64,000 bases of DNA from Rhizoclosmatium globosum (Eukaryota > Chytridiomycota > Chytridiomycetes > Chytridiales > Chytriomycetaceae), in NCBI GenBank assembly GCA_002104985.1, contig MCGO01000073.1, positions 124,001-188,000 on the forward strand. Reading direction: 5' to 3'. This document shows positions 20,618 to 31,775 of the stretch, one piece after another. The stretch's first letter is position 1; each line of letters begins with the position of its first letter. The notes below the pieces were generated by a model that saw only the letters and a list, made by a program, of their open reading frames with translations, had not been told where the DNA came from and did not search any database. A program made the position numbers and the translations under genes.

Positions 20618-22965
20618 TTATTTCGAAAGCTTGTTTCGCTTTCCTTGTGGCAGAGCAGTTGTAGCGGCACTCTTTCGCTTAATCTGTATTGCAACCCAAA
20701 TCAGTTCACCACAAAATTATCAAGCATTTACATACCGCATTCACCATCGCCATCAAATCCTGGTTATCATTCGATTCTTCACGAGTCACAGACGGTTTAG
20801 GAGCAGTTTCTTTTCCACACCAGATCCCTCCACAGGAGCCTTCTTTCTTGCCTCAAGAAGTTTCGCCATTGCAGCCGTCTTTTTGAAGCTGCCAAGAAAA
20901 AAACCCATCAGTATACACATTCCAAATCCACACACACACACACACAAACAAAAATACACAATAAAGGTATTACTTTGGATTCGTAGGATCAATAGCAAAG
21001 TGATGCGACGATGCCATCTCCGCAAACCGAGAATCATTGACATCAATCGTGAAATCATCTTGGACTTGAGAAAGTGCAGCAGCAGCTTCGGCGGCCTTTT
21101 TCCCTTTTTGCCCTTCTTTTTCTTTGCCGGAGTTTTTCTTGCTTTAGACGTCTTTCATGTCAAAGTGGGATCCGGTTGCGCCGCTTGTGGAGTGCCCGCG
21201 GATTCATCAAACATCATGAGTTCGAGTTCTGCGAGTTCTTTTTCTTTTTTGGCTTGAGCGGATTTGCGGGATGTGGATGTTGGTTTGGGTGCTGGGGTTT
21301 CGTCCTCGTCGTTGTCTTCGTCGCCATTGTCGTTGAAGAATGTGTCGTCTAGTTGTTTTGATGTTAAGTATGAGTGAAGTTTGAAAGGAATGCCGAGTTA
21401 ATTTACCCTTCAAAGCCAGTTTCTTCTCCTTAGCCTTTCCTTACGCTTTCTACGTTCTTGCAAAAAGACGTTATCGTTTTCAGCCTCCTACAGTATGTCC
21501 CCAACAAAAAACAATGAGTATTCAAATGTCCCATACAAAATCTCTTAAGAAAAGAGTACAAACCTCCTTCTCTTTGCTCAACTTCTTCATTTTTGCAGCA
21601 GCACTCTCACTCAACCCAGGCGTGAACGTAATCTCCATATTTCCCATAACTTCTCCGTCACTAGCACCACCACCCCTCCCCTTCCTCATCATCATCAGGC
21701 GCACTCACAAGACTCTTGTACTTTTTCATCCGTTCCTTCAATTCTTCTTCATCGTCACTATCCTCCTCCGTATCCGACGCCAAATACGCCTTGAAATCCA
21801 TATCTGCAACTGCTCCTTCGTAAACTTTTTCCGCGTGACACGGACACGGTCCGGGTCATCCAAGTCCCACGTCAACTGTGCTTTAGAGTGTTGCAGGGCA
21901 GCAGTGCTAAAGTTCCCAGGGGTGTAAGTTCCTTCGACGGAGGTGGCGTGATCAACGGGTTCGTCTGTGAATTCCATTTCGTCAGGGATGAATTGGAGGT
22001 TGAACACGTTGGCAGACTTTTCGAATTCGGTTCCATCTACAGCGGTGAAGATTGCGTTTGCGGTTGCAGGGGAGTCGCAGACGGTGACGGCGTAGTAGTA
22101 TTTGAGGCGGTCGAGTTGGTATTTACGGAGCTTTTCGTCGTCAAAGTCTTTTCCTTCTTCTTCGCCAAACATGGATTGTTGTTCTTCACGGGCACTGAGG
22201 GTTGCACCAAAGATTTCTTTTGGAGGGCCTTCGCGGGCTTCCTTTTCGAGGCGTTCTTTGCCGAATTCGGATTTGTAGATGGATACTGATTTGAGGACAC
22301 CTTGTTTTGGACGGAAGGCGTCGAATACTAGATAATAAGTTAATAACAATGCACGAATCAGGATGTTTAAGGCACAGGTTACCTTTGTACAAGTCGCGTG
22401 CTTTCAAGTTGTCCCAATCCATATTAACACAGGCAAATCGCTTTGAAATAGGGCCCAGCACTTCCTCTTCAACTTCCTCTTCGTCTTCACCAGCAATCAT
22501 TTCCACCTCAACATCGTCATCAGCCTCGTCCTCCTCATCCGACGATTCCACGAGACCTTCACCACGAATCAATCTTCGAGCTTGTTCGGCCTTGTCTTCG
22601 TCGTCCAACTCGTCCTGGTCATCTTGCCAGTCATCGTCGCCTTGATCACTGTCGCCTTTCTCAATCTTCTCAACCTTATCACCACTGGCACCCTTCACTA
22701 CCTCCTCCTGAACATCAACATCTTCCTGAACATCTTCCTGAACATCCTCATCCAGTTTGTAGAATCTCTTCAGGTCACTCGCGGTGCTCTGCTTCAGCTT
22801 TCGTCCGTACTTGTCTGTCTTTGCCGTCTTGACACCCGATCCTTCTTCCTTGTTTGATTCGTTGAAGATTGCTGAGAATCGCTTGTCAATCGATACTTTC
22901 GAGTCCTTTTTCTTTGGCTTTAAAAACCGCGGATTCTTGGACAGCGACGCAAATCGGGAATCCAT
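20618..22965 (-). CDS. ESF1: pre-rRNA-processing protein ESF1
   Basis: Exon 1 (22965-22383) begins MDSRFASLSKNPRFLKPKKK and contains IDKRF and a long acidic region. It runs into the RNA-binding-like core (FACVNMDWDNLKARDLYK, then VFDAFRPKQGVLKSVSIY-KSEFGKERL from 22327). Further on lie DFTIDVNDSRFAEMASSHHF and AIDPTNPKFKKT (NUC153 signature), and a last exon IKRKSAATTALPQGKRNKLS-K. ESF1 acts in the nucleolus in 18S rRNA maturation. Single-base frameshifts occur near 21800 (before MDFKAYLASDTEEDSDDEEE) and near 20806 (GGAAAAG homopolymer), probably sequence errors. The internal exon structure between 21750 and 20950 is only partly resolved. Confidence 0.9.
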
Positions 22966-23365
22966 TTTGGTGGTTTTGGTTGGGTTTTGGTTGGGTTGAA
23001 AGAGGTGTCAAAGAGAAAGACCTGGGAGGCAAAAAACAAAAAAATGTGGAACAGAAAAGAACAATCTTCTGAAGTTCTTATTCTACATTAATTCTGCATT
23101 CATTGAAAGCGAAATACAGTAGTACGATATCGCAGGAGAACAGTCACACCTGATATGGTGACCTGAACAAGGTACTTGAAAGTCTCGAACTTACCAGAGC
23201 AGAGCGCAAGATTTGCTTGGTTGAGGCATCAAGAATTGTGATTCATAAAAAGTATGTATGCTGTATCGTGTCATTGTCTCGGTTTACCAAAAATGTGGCT
23301 TGTCGTGGCTGACCTCTCCGAATTTTTTTGTCTCGAATTCAAACCATTATTGCACATTTTCCCCA
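22966..23365. other. intergenic between divergent ESF1 and a membrane-protein gene
   Basis: A 400-bp interval expected to hold both promoters. No RNA gene or repeat was identified. Confidence 0.5.
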
Positions 23366-24715
23366 TGGTACTCTCTGATCTGCACATTGGGTTGATTGCG
23401 ATCGCTTGCGATGCTGTTGTGACTGGGATTCTTGCATTGATTATGGTAAGTGCTGCTCACAGTAATCCTTTTGCAGCAAGCATCTTCACTCAATCAATTT
23501 AAACAATAAGCGTCCATTCGTGGACGCAAACCATGACGGAAAGATTACTCCAGACGAAGTGAAGAGAACCACAGAAGCGCCTCACGAGTAAGTCACCATC
23601 ATCTCCATCCTCACCAACAACAACCTCAAAAAACTGACACCATCAATAAAAAATTAGCGTCGTACCCGTAGGCAAATCCCTTTTTGACTTTGGAGTCATC
23701 CCCCTTGGAATAATCGCGCTCGATGCATGGACATTCGCCTTCGCCTACGGCCTCATGTCCGTCCTCACCTGCAACCTCCTCTTCCCTTCCACCACAACCA
23801 CCTCCTCTACCTCATGGATCGCCGCCCTCTGGATAACATTCACATCCCTCGTATTCATGTGCGCGTTCTGCATGAACGGCGTACACGTTGCAACATCCCA
23901 CCCCGTCCACGGGATCTACTACCTCTGCGGCCTCATCCCCATGGCGCTATTCAAGAACCTTCCAACCCCGTCTTGGATCCTTGTCGTTGTGATTGCGTTT
24001 CGGTTACTGTTTTTCGTGGCGATGAAATTTTACGTGTGGCCACAGTATCCCGTGTTTTATCGGCTGGATCCGTTGTTTTTTAGGAATAAGGGATGGGAGT
24101 TTGGAGCTGTTTACGGATCCGAGAACTGTTGAGGAGGATTTGGTTGTGTTGGAGAGGTTGAGGGATGTGGTGAAGTTGAGAGGGAATGCGGTGAGGGATT
24201 ATGGGTTGATTCATATTCCGTTTCCTGTCTATGAAATCTTGAATGGTCATGTGGCGAGTTATTTTACGCGCGGGGCTGTTTTGGCGTGGATTTTGTATTC
24301 GATTTTGGTTAAATGCGTGGGAGGCGTTCCTGGAGTTGGACTGTTGGTGGGTGTTGTTGTTGGGGTGTCGGCTGTGTTGTTGGGTGTGTTTGTTTGGTGG
24401 ATTCCATTGGAAGCGGAACGAAGCAAGTGGTTGACATTGTCTCACTACTATCCACGAGTATCTGCTACAATTGCGTTTTTCATTGGAGCTGGGTTAGTTT
24501 CTTTCTCCATGCGACGTGGTGAGACTGACAACGGTGCTGACCTGGGAATCATGTTGGCATTCCATATCATCTCCCTCGGTCTTTACTTCTTTGGATACGT
24601 GGCTGTTGTGCGTTACTTTGGATTCGGAAAGAGTTTCAAGCGGCTCTTTTCCCTTATTCCTGGTCATGGAGGTGTTGTGATTGAAAAGACTGCTGGTCGT
24701 CCATTACTCGCGTAG
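23366..24715 (+). CDS. multi-pass membrane protein with one EF-hand loop
   Basis: Exon 1 starts MVLSDLHIGLIAIACDAVV at 23366 and ends before GTAAGT (about 23446). A short second exon encodes RPFVDANHDGKITPDEVKR, whose DANHDGKITPDE is a canonical 12-residue EF-hand calcium loop. The third exon encodes about nine hydrophobic helices up to TAGRPLLA. A single-base shift near 24090 (AATAAGGGATGGG) joins the frame ...FFRNK to DGSLELFTDPRTVEEDLVVL. With one base less in the G run the frame would be continuous, so I treat it as one gene. I do not recognise the family; the soluble EF-hand before the membrane region suggests calcium sensing. Confidence 0.65.
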
Positions 24716-24897
24716 AAATAGAGAAATAAACCGTGTTAAGTAATTCACCATGAAAAGCAATAATATTTGCGCAGAAAACGCGTGAATTAATTGCAGCGAG
24801 TTTCCGAAAATGAGTGAGCAAGGTTAAGCATTCAACCACCACCCTCCGCCGCCAAACGGCTCCCTGCCGCGCCACCGCTAACTTGACACCGCCAAAA

Positions 24898-24970
24898 CGA
24901 GCGTACCAGGGGTCGAACCTGGAATCTCTTGATTCGTAGTCAAGCGCGGTAACCATTTTGCCATACGCCC
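24898..24970 (-). tRNA. tRNA-Arg(ACG), uninterrupted
   Basis: 73 nt including discriminator G. The acceptor stem is GGGCGTA/TACGCTC (one G-U pair), the anticodon stem-loop CTTGACTACGAATCAAG has anticodon ACG, and the T arm is CCAGG-TTCGACC-CCTGG. The body resembles yeast tRNA-Arg(ACG) (AATGGTTACCGCG, AGATTCCAGGTTCGA). This is the empty target site: the halves at 31453-31475 and 38866-38918 rebuild it exactly when one CCT is removed. Confidence 0.93.
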
Positions 24971-25142
24971 ATGTCAGTATTATTTGATTACTCATCTAAG
25001 ATCTCGTTTATTGCTGAAATAACATCAAATCGAAATCAATATATTTTCTGACAGCTAAAAAGCTTCATTCACATCTTGACCGTGGCCACTGAGTTAAAGT
25101 TATATCAGTTGCAAAGAAATCTTTTTATTCAACTTGGAACCC

Positions 25143-26182
25143 TTATTGAGTGTTGAGTGCAATCATAACGAGAGGAAACACCACTCCGTTTGACAACATT
25201 GGAGTCGAGAAAACCAAAACGATGAGCCCAAGCTTTAAGCCGAGTTTCATTTCAGCCCCTTCCCCTTCTTGAAAGAGATAATTTGATATAGCATGAATAC
25301 CATGGACGTGATTGTGGAAGAAATGTAATCTGTTGTGATACTTGATTGGCATTCGTTTGAAAAGAAGGCGTTGAGAAGGGTAGCAGCGGTGGCTTGGAAA
25401 TCAAATGCATGCAACTGAAATTGCTGAAGCGTCAAAGTAGTAAACGAGACAAATGAGCTTCCGGCCAGAAACGCGTACAAATGGTTGATTGATCCAGCAT
25501 TTCTTGACACGATTGACTTGAGCAGCAAAGGAGCCAGCAAGAGAACATGAATCGCCTTCAAGTTGAAATCAAAGCCCTTTGATCCAGCAACCAAAAAGGG
25601 CTGAACAACATTGGAAAGCACAGACAGAACCATACACACCCACAACAGCAACGAAGCATCCTTCTTCCCCCCTAACCCTAATTCCTTCCCACTAACAATA
25701 TACTGAATCAAAAACAACGGCCAGCACAAGCTAATCGCACCCAACATCCCCAGCGCAAGAAACACGGCCGCCGGAAGCCCCAATTCAAACTCCGCCATAA
25801 ACATAAACACAACCATCGAAGGCACAAAGTTGAGCAGCTTCACCGACCACCACCAGTTCTCCGCATCCTCCGTCACAAGCTTATACGCTCCCGTGAACAG
25901 ATCGCAGTTCCGCATCCATCCTTTGATCCCTTCCTCGGCGTGCTCGGTCATGTACTCTGTTGCGTCTCTGATGAACCATTTGAAGATGTAGAACCAGGTT
26001 ACGCTGAAGGAGAGCACTGCTGCGACGAGGAGGAAGAGGGGGAGGAGCTTTGACTTGGCGTGGGCGATGCGGGTGAGGGAGAAGGAGAAGCAGACGACGG
26101 CGCTTGGAATTAGGATTGAAAAGTAGAAGAGGAAAGGGAGGGAGAGTTGTTGGAACTCTGGGTCCGAGATCAGGTTGCTCAT
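25143..26182 (-). CDS. multi-pass membrane protein, family not recognised
   Basis: ATG at 26182. 311 codons are open to a TGA at 25247, encoding about eight hydrophobic helices. In the next frame the coding-like sequence continues as LKLGLIVLVFSTPMLSNGVV-FPLV to TAA at 25143. That tail is itself a transmembrane helix, and the shift occurs in the GAAGGGGAAGGGG run. I therefore treat 25143-26182 as one gene with a probable homopolymer indel. Polar loops carry WFIRDATEYMTEHAEEG and ENWWWSVKLL. Confidence 0.65.
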
Positions 26183-26308
26183 CTCCGAATTTGATGGTTC
26201 AACAGGATGGTTTCGAAAGATCGGCTAAGTATACGGATAATTATAAATTTAAAATTAAGATGACAGGGTAAACCTGAATGCATATTAATGTTATTTATTT
26301 CCTCTATT

Positions 26309-26527
26309 TTATCCAGTCTTGATGACCCACACGCGACCAGGATCAATTGTAGCACGTCGGTCGTCGCCACATCCAAGTATTGCAATATCTGTAAATAGTG
26401 AGCATGGGGGAGAGCAAGTCCATGAGGGATATCTTGATGTAAGACTTTGATAACCATCGAACTTACAGTATTCTAATACCTCATTTACCATCATTGACTC
26501 CTCATTCATGATTCGATTATTACGCAC
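26309..26527 (-). CDS. short putative coding region, uncertain
   Basis: The frame runs from ATG 26527 to TAA 26309. An optional intron (GTAAGT at about 26465 to TTTACAG at about 26388) would give a 46-aa protein, MRNNRIMNEESMMVNEVLEY followed by YIAILGCGDDRRATIDPGRV. The GCGDDRR..IDP segment looks coding-like, but I cannot name a family and the product may be a remnant. The divergent transporter gene starts at 26536. Confidence 0.3.
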   Translation of the reverse strand: MRNNRIMNEESMMVNEVLEYCKFDGYQSLTSRYPSWTCSPPCSLFTDIAILGCGDDRRATIDPGRVWVIKTG

Positions 26528-26535
26528 TTATTAAG

Positions 26536-29219
26536 ATGGTACGAACAAAGACTGTTGGGAAGGTACGCTCAGTTTTGTTGGTCAGTCATATGGTCCTTCA
26601 ACTTCTATGCCCTAGTTAGAAGGAATCTCGCTGATATTCAACAACATGACGGGAATCGGTATGATTCAGACATCATTAGTCTTTCAGCAGGTCAGAAACC
26701 CGCCATAAAAAGAAGACTAAAGGATGTTTCCCTCAGTCTGGATGGCTCCCCGTCACCCTCTTCTTTGCACTATTCATGGTCATATCATCATTATGTGCTC
26801 TGTTTATGGTCGAAGCCATGCAGGCGATTCCGGGAAACAGATACTTCCAGGGTCACGTTGAATTCGGAACACTCATCAACTTCTACTTTGGATCCACGGC
26901 TCATATGATAGGACAGTTTAGTTTATACGGCGCGTTGGAAGTGATCGCGGTTGGATCTATTATTCAGTCCAGTCAGGTGATTTCTGCTTCAAAGGGAAAC
27001 AACGTTTCTGATGATTTGGATGTAGACTATGGATAACCTTTTGATTGATATCTTTGGAAGGACGTGTGGAGTTTCGATGGGGATTACGACAGGCTCAAAC
27101 GCGACAGCCTTGAGTTGGTTCTGTGTTGACTCGCATGGTGATTCCATATCTCCATTCGGGGACGAGTACGTACTCTCTTCTCGAATATCAGAATATACTT
27201 ATGAAAAATTTCAAGGTATATGATCCTGACTCAAGGCCTTCTAATCGTCGCGATTGTCATTATTCCTCAGTGTATTGTACCTTTAAGCGAAGTCCTCTGG
27301 ATCCAAGTAATATGCTTTGGCGTCACTCTGTGCGTGTTCTTGGAATGGATCGTTGCTTCATGTGTCAACGGACTTCATATAGAATACGTTCCCGTAATGC
27401 ACGGACAGGTATCAGGGTAAAAGTACAAGTTTGTTTGAAAAGAAAGCTTATTGTTATGCTTTTTAGATATGCCGGACTTGTCGGGACTGTAATGCTCAAT
27501 TACGCGTTTGTTCAAACCGTGCCATCTTGGGTGAATGTTCGACGGCCTGACGTGAATATCCAGCAATCTATTTGGATCTCTTCGTTTGCAGGCTTCGGCT
27601 GTTACATCCTGACAGGTCTACTTCCTGCACTCGCATACTTGATTCCGGAAGGCTCGAATCTGATTGCTGTCTTGACAACGAACGGAGGGATGGTAAACAA
27701 GGTCTTTGGATATCTGTTCTCGTTGATGGTGTTGATGATGTCTGTCCCTGTGTTATTGATTGTTGCGAAACTGAATTTGGATCAGAACTTTGAAATGCAA
27801 TCAGGTTTGTGATTTTTCTATAAGTTGAGACATGTTCTGACTGGGCAAAAGGTGTATCGACTTTCCTTGCACAAGTAGTTCCTTGGATACTGTGTATACC
27901 GTTCTTGACAGGAACGTATCTGACAGAGATTAATAACTGGGGATCATTGGTCTTCGTATCAGTGGCAAACTTTGTGGTTCCACTCTTAATTTACTTGCAA
28001 GCAGTCGAGTTTCGTAAATCATACAATCAGAAACGACGTGAGTACAATTCTTTACATTGTTCAATGCCACTTTAATATTCTCAAAGATTTAACAAGGCAT
28101 CAACGGGATCTTCTCAAAGTCATCCACAAGAACAACCATGTGCCCGTAAACGTCAAACCAACTACAAACAATGCGTTGCAGCTAGTTACCGATAGGATTC
28201 TTACGGCATCTCCAAGTGACGGGCAACGTCCGATGTTGGCCTCACCTTTGGATATTTCAATACAAACGGGACTTGCCATGGTTTCTTCACCTACCTGCAG
28301 CCTTTCAAATCAGTCTCCGACTCTATTAAGATCACATTTACCCGTCTTGGTTATCAACTCTCCAGAAACATTGAGTCCATCGTCCCAACCACAACGAAGT
28401 CCCCAAGTCACTCCTCAAAACCCATCATTTTTGATATCACCCGTTCGAGAAACACACCATTCTCGTGTACGGACACCAAGCTGGGAACGCGGGAGTTTTC
28501 CAGGCGCATCACATATCGTTTTGCCGTCCCAGCTTATGGATATGGACGCAAATGTTGAAGGATACTTGCTGGAAGATGTTCCTGATCCAGACGACTCGGA
28601 TCCAGAGGAGCAGGTGGGGCAACCTGCGCCTCCACAGTTATCGGATTCATGGACGGACGAGGATTCGTCGAATCTGCTCATCAGGAATTTATCGACTCGG
28701 GGATCTCGGAGGGAGCTTTCTGCATCGCCTGATAGCCTTAGTGAAGCGACGGAGACTGTACCGCTACTGCGTGATGATTCCATGTATTCAGATGCGGTTA
28801 TGCCGTCTGATGGCAGTGATTACAGTGACGTGAATAGCTTACAAGGCGGAAGCACTAGTGCAGTAATAGCACCCGTGATCTCGATATCAGAGACGGAGGA
28901 GCAACCTACTACTGGAATGCTTCTAGTTCCACGACGATATATGACTGTTTGTTCAATGGTAAACGCCTGTCCAACCAAATTCATTTTTAATTCACCAATA
29001 CAAAACCAGATTGCACAGGAAAGTTATCGACAAGCTGTACTGCATTTGGCGGATGGAGATGACATACAAGTGGAAACCAAAATGAGAGCCTTTCGCTCGA
29101 TTCCGAAATGGTTTCCTGTATCGCCGCGAACGCTTGCGATTGGGTGTCTTGTATTTACTGTGGCAACGGCGTTGACAAACATTGGGATTGCACTTGCAGC
29201 TTTATTGGCAGCTAGATAG
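26536..29219 (+). CDS. AAAP/SLC38-type amino-acid transporter with long cytoplasmic tail
   Basis: A multi-exon gene starting MVRTKTVGK. Conserved features are EGISLIFNNMTGIGMIQTSL (first helix, with the NxxTGxG signature of the family), SGWLPVTLFFALFMVISSLC, TMDNLLIDIFGRTCGVSMG, PFGDEYMILTQGLLIVAIVI (joined across a GTACGT...CAAG intron) and GYAGLVGTVMLNYAFVQTVP. The fold corresponds to an eleven-helix proton- or sodium-coupled amino-acid permease. The last exon (28089-29219) adds a Ser/Pro-rich, acidic tail of over 300 residues with a final hydrophobic stretch (TLAIGCLVFTVATALTNIGI), which is unusual for the family. Frames join by canonical introns without visible frameshift. Confidence 0.82.
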
Positions 29220-29316
29220 TTTGAATAAATACAGAAATATGAACGTGTGTATGAGAGACAAGGTTTGAAGTCAACACTTTTCAGTAACAACATCTCTTCA
29301 CTCGCTTTTATTGGAC

Positions 29317-30744
29317 TCATCGCATACTACAAGTTGCCTTATTATGGCCAGCCTCTCCACAAACACCACACCGCCTCCGCTCAGTAGATCCATCAAACCG
29401 CCTTTGTACAGATTCCACAAACTCCTGATGCCACATTTTCGGAATCGCCAACACTTTCTTTCGTTGAATCCAATCCACCGTTTCCATTCCCAACACTGGT
29501 TCCAAATGAACTCGTGGGAATTTCCGTTTCGTTCGTAACTGGCTGACCATTTTCCCTGCGATTTCTTCATCTGCGCTTGGACAGTAGAGACGGACGAGGT
29601 CTACCCATGAAGCGTAACCATCTTCGTTTCTGCTTCCATCCGACAAGAGAGTGGGAATCATGCCGCTTGGAACTGCTGTTGTTGCAAAGGGACGGAAAGA
29701 AGCTGACTTGGACTCATCTATGGCTGAAGACGATGGCACCTGTCCGGCGCATTTATTCGTATGTGCTTGTAGTTGGGTTACAGACTGTGACGAGAAGGTT
29801 GTACAAGGACAGTGGAAAAGGTTGTCGGTTGAATCACGTTTCAAGAGCAATTCACTTCCACTTGAGAAAACGACCTTGCATTCAGGCGAGCTCAGGTTCC
29901 ATCCGTTGGGAAGATCATGTGTGAGACGGTCTGCCGATATAATGACGTGACGTTTCATTGATCCTGGTCCATGGATTCCAATTCTTTCAGGTGTATTTTC
30001 GGCTGTTGGTGATGGGTCCACAGTATCTGATGTAGGAGGGATGGAATTTTTCATAGAACTCAAAGTTCTAGCTGTAGCTTCTACGTCTTCTTCAAGACCA
30101 CGACCTTCACAACGTAGCCGTGCATGGCTACGCATGCTAGACAAGTTTTGTGTTGCGAAAACCTGACACGGGCAGTGAAAGCGATTGTCAGCCTGTCTAG
30201 TGATTGTAGCTTCGATCCCACTAATAAAAACGACTGTGCACTGTGGTGAATGACGGTCATAGATGTGTGTCCTCGCTTTATCCTGAGTTTGAAACCGTTT
30301 ATCACAGCGAGTACATTTGAAGGGGAATGATTGAGGATCTGATTTCACGGATTCGATCATATCAACGTCCAAGCCGTCGATGGACTTGTCAATTGCTTTT
30401 CGTTTTCGAGAAATGACAGGTTTCAGAGACGGATCATCCAAGTCCCGGCCCACATCGTCTTCAGTTGCAGGATAGATTTCATCAACTTCGTCTGAGCCAA
30501 TTGTGGAAATTGTTGGAACTGGGGCGTCCGAGGAACTGTTGTTGAAGCGGTCGACTAGTTTTTGGAATTCAGTTTCGAGGACCTGGAGCCCGGTCCCGAA
30601 TCCAGTCTCGAGTTCTTTGATTCGATCTCGAAGGACTTCGTTTTCTCGTTCAAGGTTACGGCAAAAGGTGCAGGTACTGGTGCCTGGCGGTGAGGACATA
30701 CGTACGAGGAAATGAACAAAAGAAAGAAATAAACGGGAAAACAA
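29317..30744 (-). CDS. C2H2 and CCHC zinc-finger protein with coiled coil
   Basis: 475 aa; the more likely start is the second Met (30699, MSSPPGTSTCTFCRNLER). A coiled coil follows at about residues 25-65, then a classical C2H2 finger (FKCTRCDKRFQTQDKARTHI-YDRH). Next come two copies of a 45-aa module (C-(T/K)-VVF-x-SG...FHCPC...F-x-(T/S)-Q...H...C), and at the C-terminus a zinc knuckle CGVCGEAGHNKATC. A probable nucleic-acid-binding protein; target unknown. The C-terminal knuckle recalls retrotransposon Gag proteins, but no other retroelement gene is near. Confidence 0.7.
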   Translation of the reverse strand: MFSRLFLSFVHFLVRMSSPPGTSTCTFCRNLERENEVLRDRIKELETGFGTGLQVLETEFQKLVDRFNNSSSDAPVPTISTIGSDEVDEIYPATEDDVGRDLDDPSLKPVISRKRKAIDKSIDGLDVDMIESVKSDPQSFPFKCTRCDKRFQTQDKARTHIYDRHSPQCTVVFISGIEATITRQADNRFHCPCQVFATQNLSSMRSHARLRCEGRGLEEDVEATARTLSSMKNSIPPTSDTVDPSPTAENTPERIGIHGPGSMKRHVIISADRLTHDLPNGWNLSSPECKVVFSSGSELLLKRDSTDNLFHCPCTTFSSQSVTQLQAHTNKCAGQVPSSSAIDESKSASFRPFATTAVPSGMIPTLLSDGSRNEDGYASWVDLVRLYCPSADEEIAGKMVSQLRTKRKFPRVHLEPVLGMETVDWIQRKKVLAIPKMWHQEFVESVQRRFDGSTERRRCGVCGEAGHNKATCSMR

Positions 30745-31452
30745 AGAGAGAAGTAACTAGTTGGAGCAAATGTAAATTTACCATTTGAACATTTCATAAT
30801 AAGAACTTAATTTGGAGTATGTACGCTGATCAGGAATTTGAACAAGAGGGGAAGAAAATCAATAATATCATAAGAGAATCGAGCCTTCTGTGTGGAATTC
30901 AATAACCTTATCAAATATACATTTAACATATTGTCTATGAACGGCTTCATTTGCGTCGAGGGTTGGTCAGGGTGGGTGTGTAACCGTGTGTTGTTTTTAT
31001 GGATGTACCCATTCTCATCGGTCTGCATACATAACGCGTCTTTTAACTGAAATGTATAAGGGGTGATAAGGATTTATATATTTGAAGGGAAAGAATGGGA
31101 GGCCGTGCCCTCGGAGAATTTTGTTTCACTTTTTTTCTTTTCATCTGTATAGTTGCCACGAGTAAAGAAGTATCTGCAGTACTATTTGCCTTACTTCCGT
31201 TAACTACTAGTTATAACGATCCATCATCATTGTGTGTCAATAGAAATCTGGGCCGGATCCGTCAACGATTGCATCCGTCAGGCGTCAGCAATCAAGCAGA
31301 ATACCATTTTAACTCAGAGACAACGATCCAAAAACATCGTCGGAAAATAGAACGGGCTTGTGCGAATAAGAGTAGCTCTGGGCGTTTTGCCGGCCTTCCC
31401 AACATGGCCGGCCGACGTAATCACCGCCGCCGCCGCCTTTAATTCGGCAAAA
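30745..31452. other. intergenic flank of element copy 2, nothing convincing
   Basis: Only low-quality open frames occur here. A GC-rich patch with CCGCCGCCGCCG lies at about 31425-31440, just before the 3' tRNA-Arg fragment; GCAAAACGAGCGTACC is shared with the 3' flank of the intact tRNA-Arg at 24893. Confidence 0.5.
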
Positions 31453-31475
31453 CGAGCGTACCAGGGGTCGAACCT
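31453..31475 (-). pseudogene. 3' portion of tRNA-Arg(ACG), left of element copy 2
   Basis: 23 nt identical to the 3' end of the intact tRNA (T-loop, 3' T-stem strand, acceptor 3' strand, discriminator). With 38866-38918 it rebuilds the 73-nt gene after removing one copy of CCT, so the element lies precisely within this tRNA gene. Confidence 0.93.
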
Positions 31476-31775
31476 CGACATCCATTCAGTTGTTGTAGTT
31501 ATCCAGCAAACGAAATTTTTGTCCAGCTCGGCCCTTCCCGACGTCCAGCCAGCAACCGTTGCAACACCTTGCCACGTATCAGGCGCCACCGGGACCACTA
31601 TATCTGGGGTGTATGTATTTCATTTAGCCTATATCCGCTTAGAATGGGCCTGATCCGTTGCTCCTCTCAAGGTCGCTAACCTGCTTATAATCAGAACTCA
31701 AAAGCACCAACTGGCTGGCCGAAACGCACGATCCAGAGCTAATTTGGTCAATTTGCTCTTTTTCACACTCCCCCG

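Noticed and set aside
25668..25684. CCCTAACCCTAATTCC resembling telomere repeat
   Set aside because: It lies within the coding region of the membrane protein at 25143-26182 (LGLGG segment) and is only two units; best explained by chance.
29317..30744. Retrotransposon Gag interpretation of the zinc-knuckle protein
   Set aside because: No reverse transcriptase, integrase, LTR or target duplication is visible nearby.
31095..31442. Plus-strand open frame of 115 codons with a hydrophobic start
   Set aside because: No family, no intron support, and it runs into the GC-rich flank of the tRNA-Arg fragment; coding potential is not convincing.
31378..31600. Terminal inverted repeats for the tRNA-targeting element
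   Set aside because: Comparison of the two ends gave only a short GTTGTTG-type similarity; nothing comparable to true TIRs, so the boundaries rest on the split tRNA alone.
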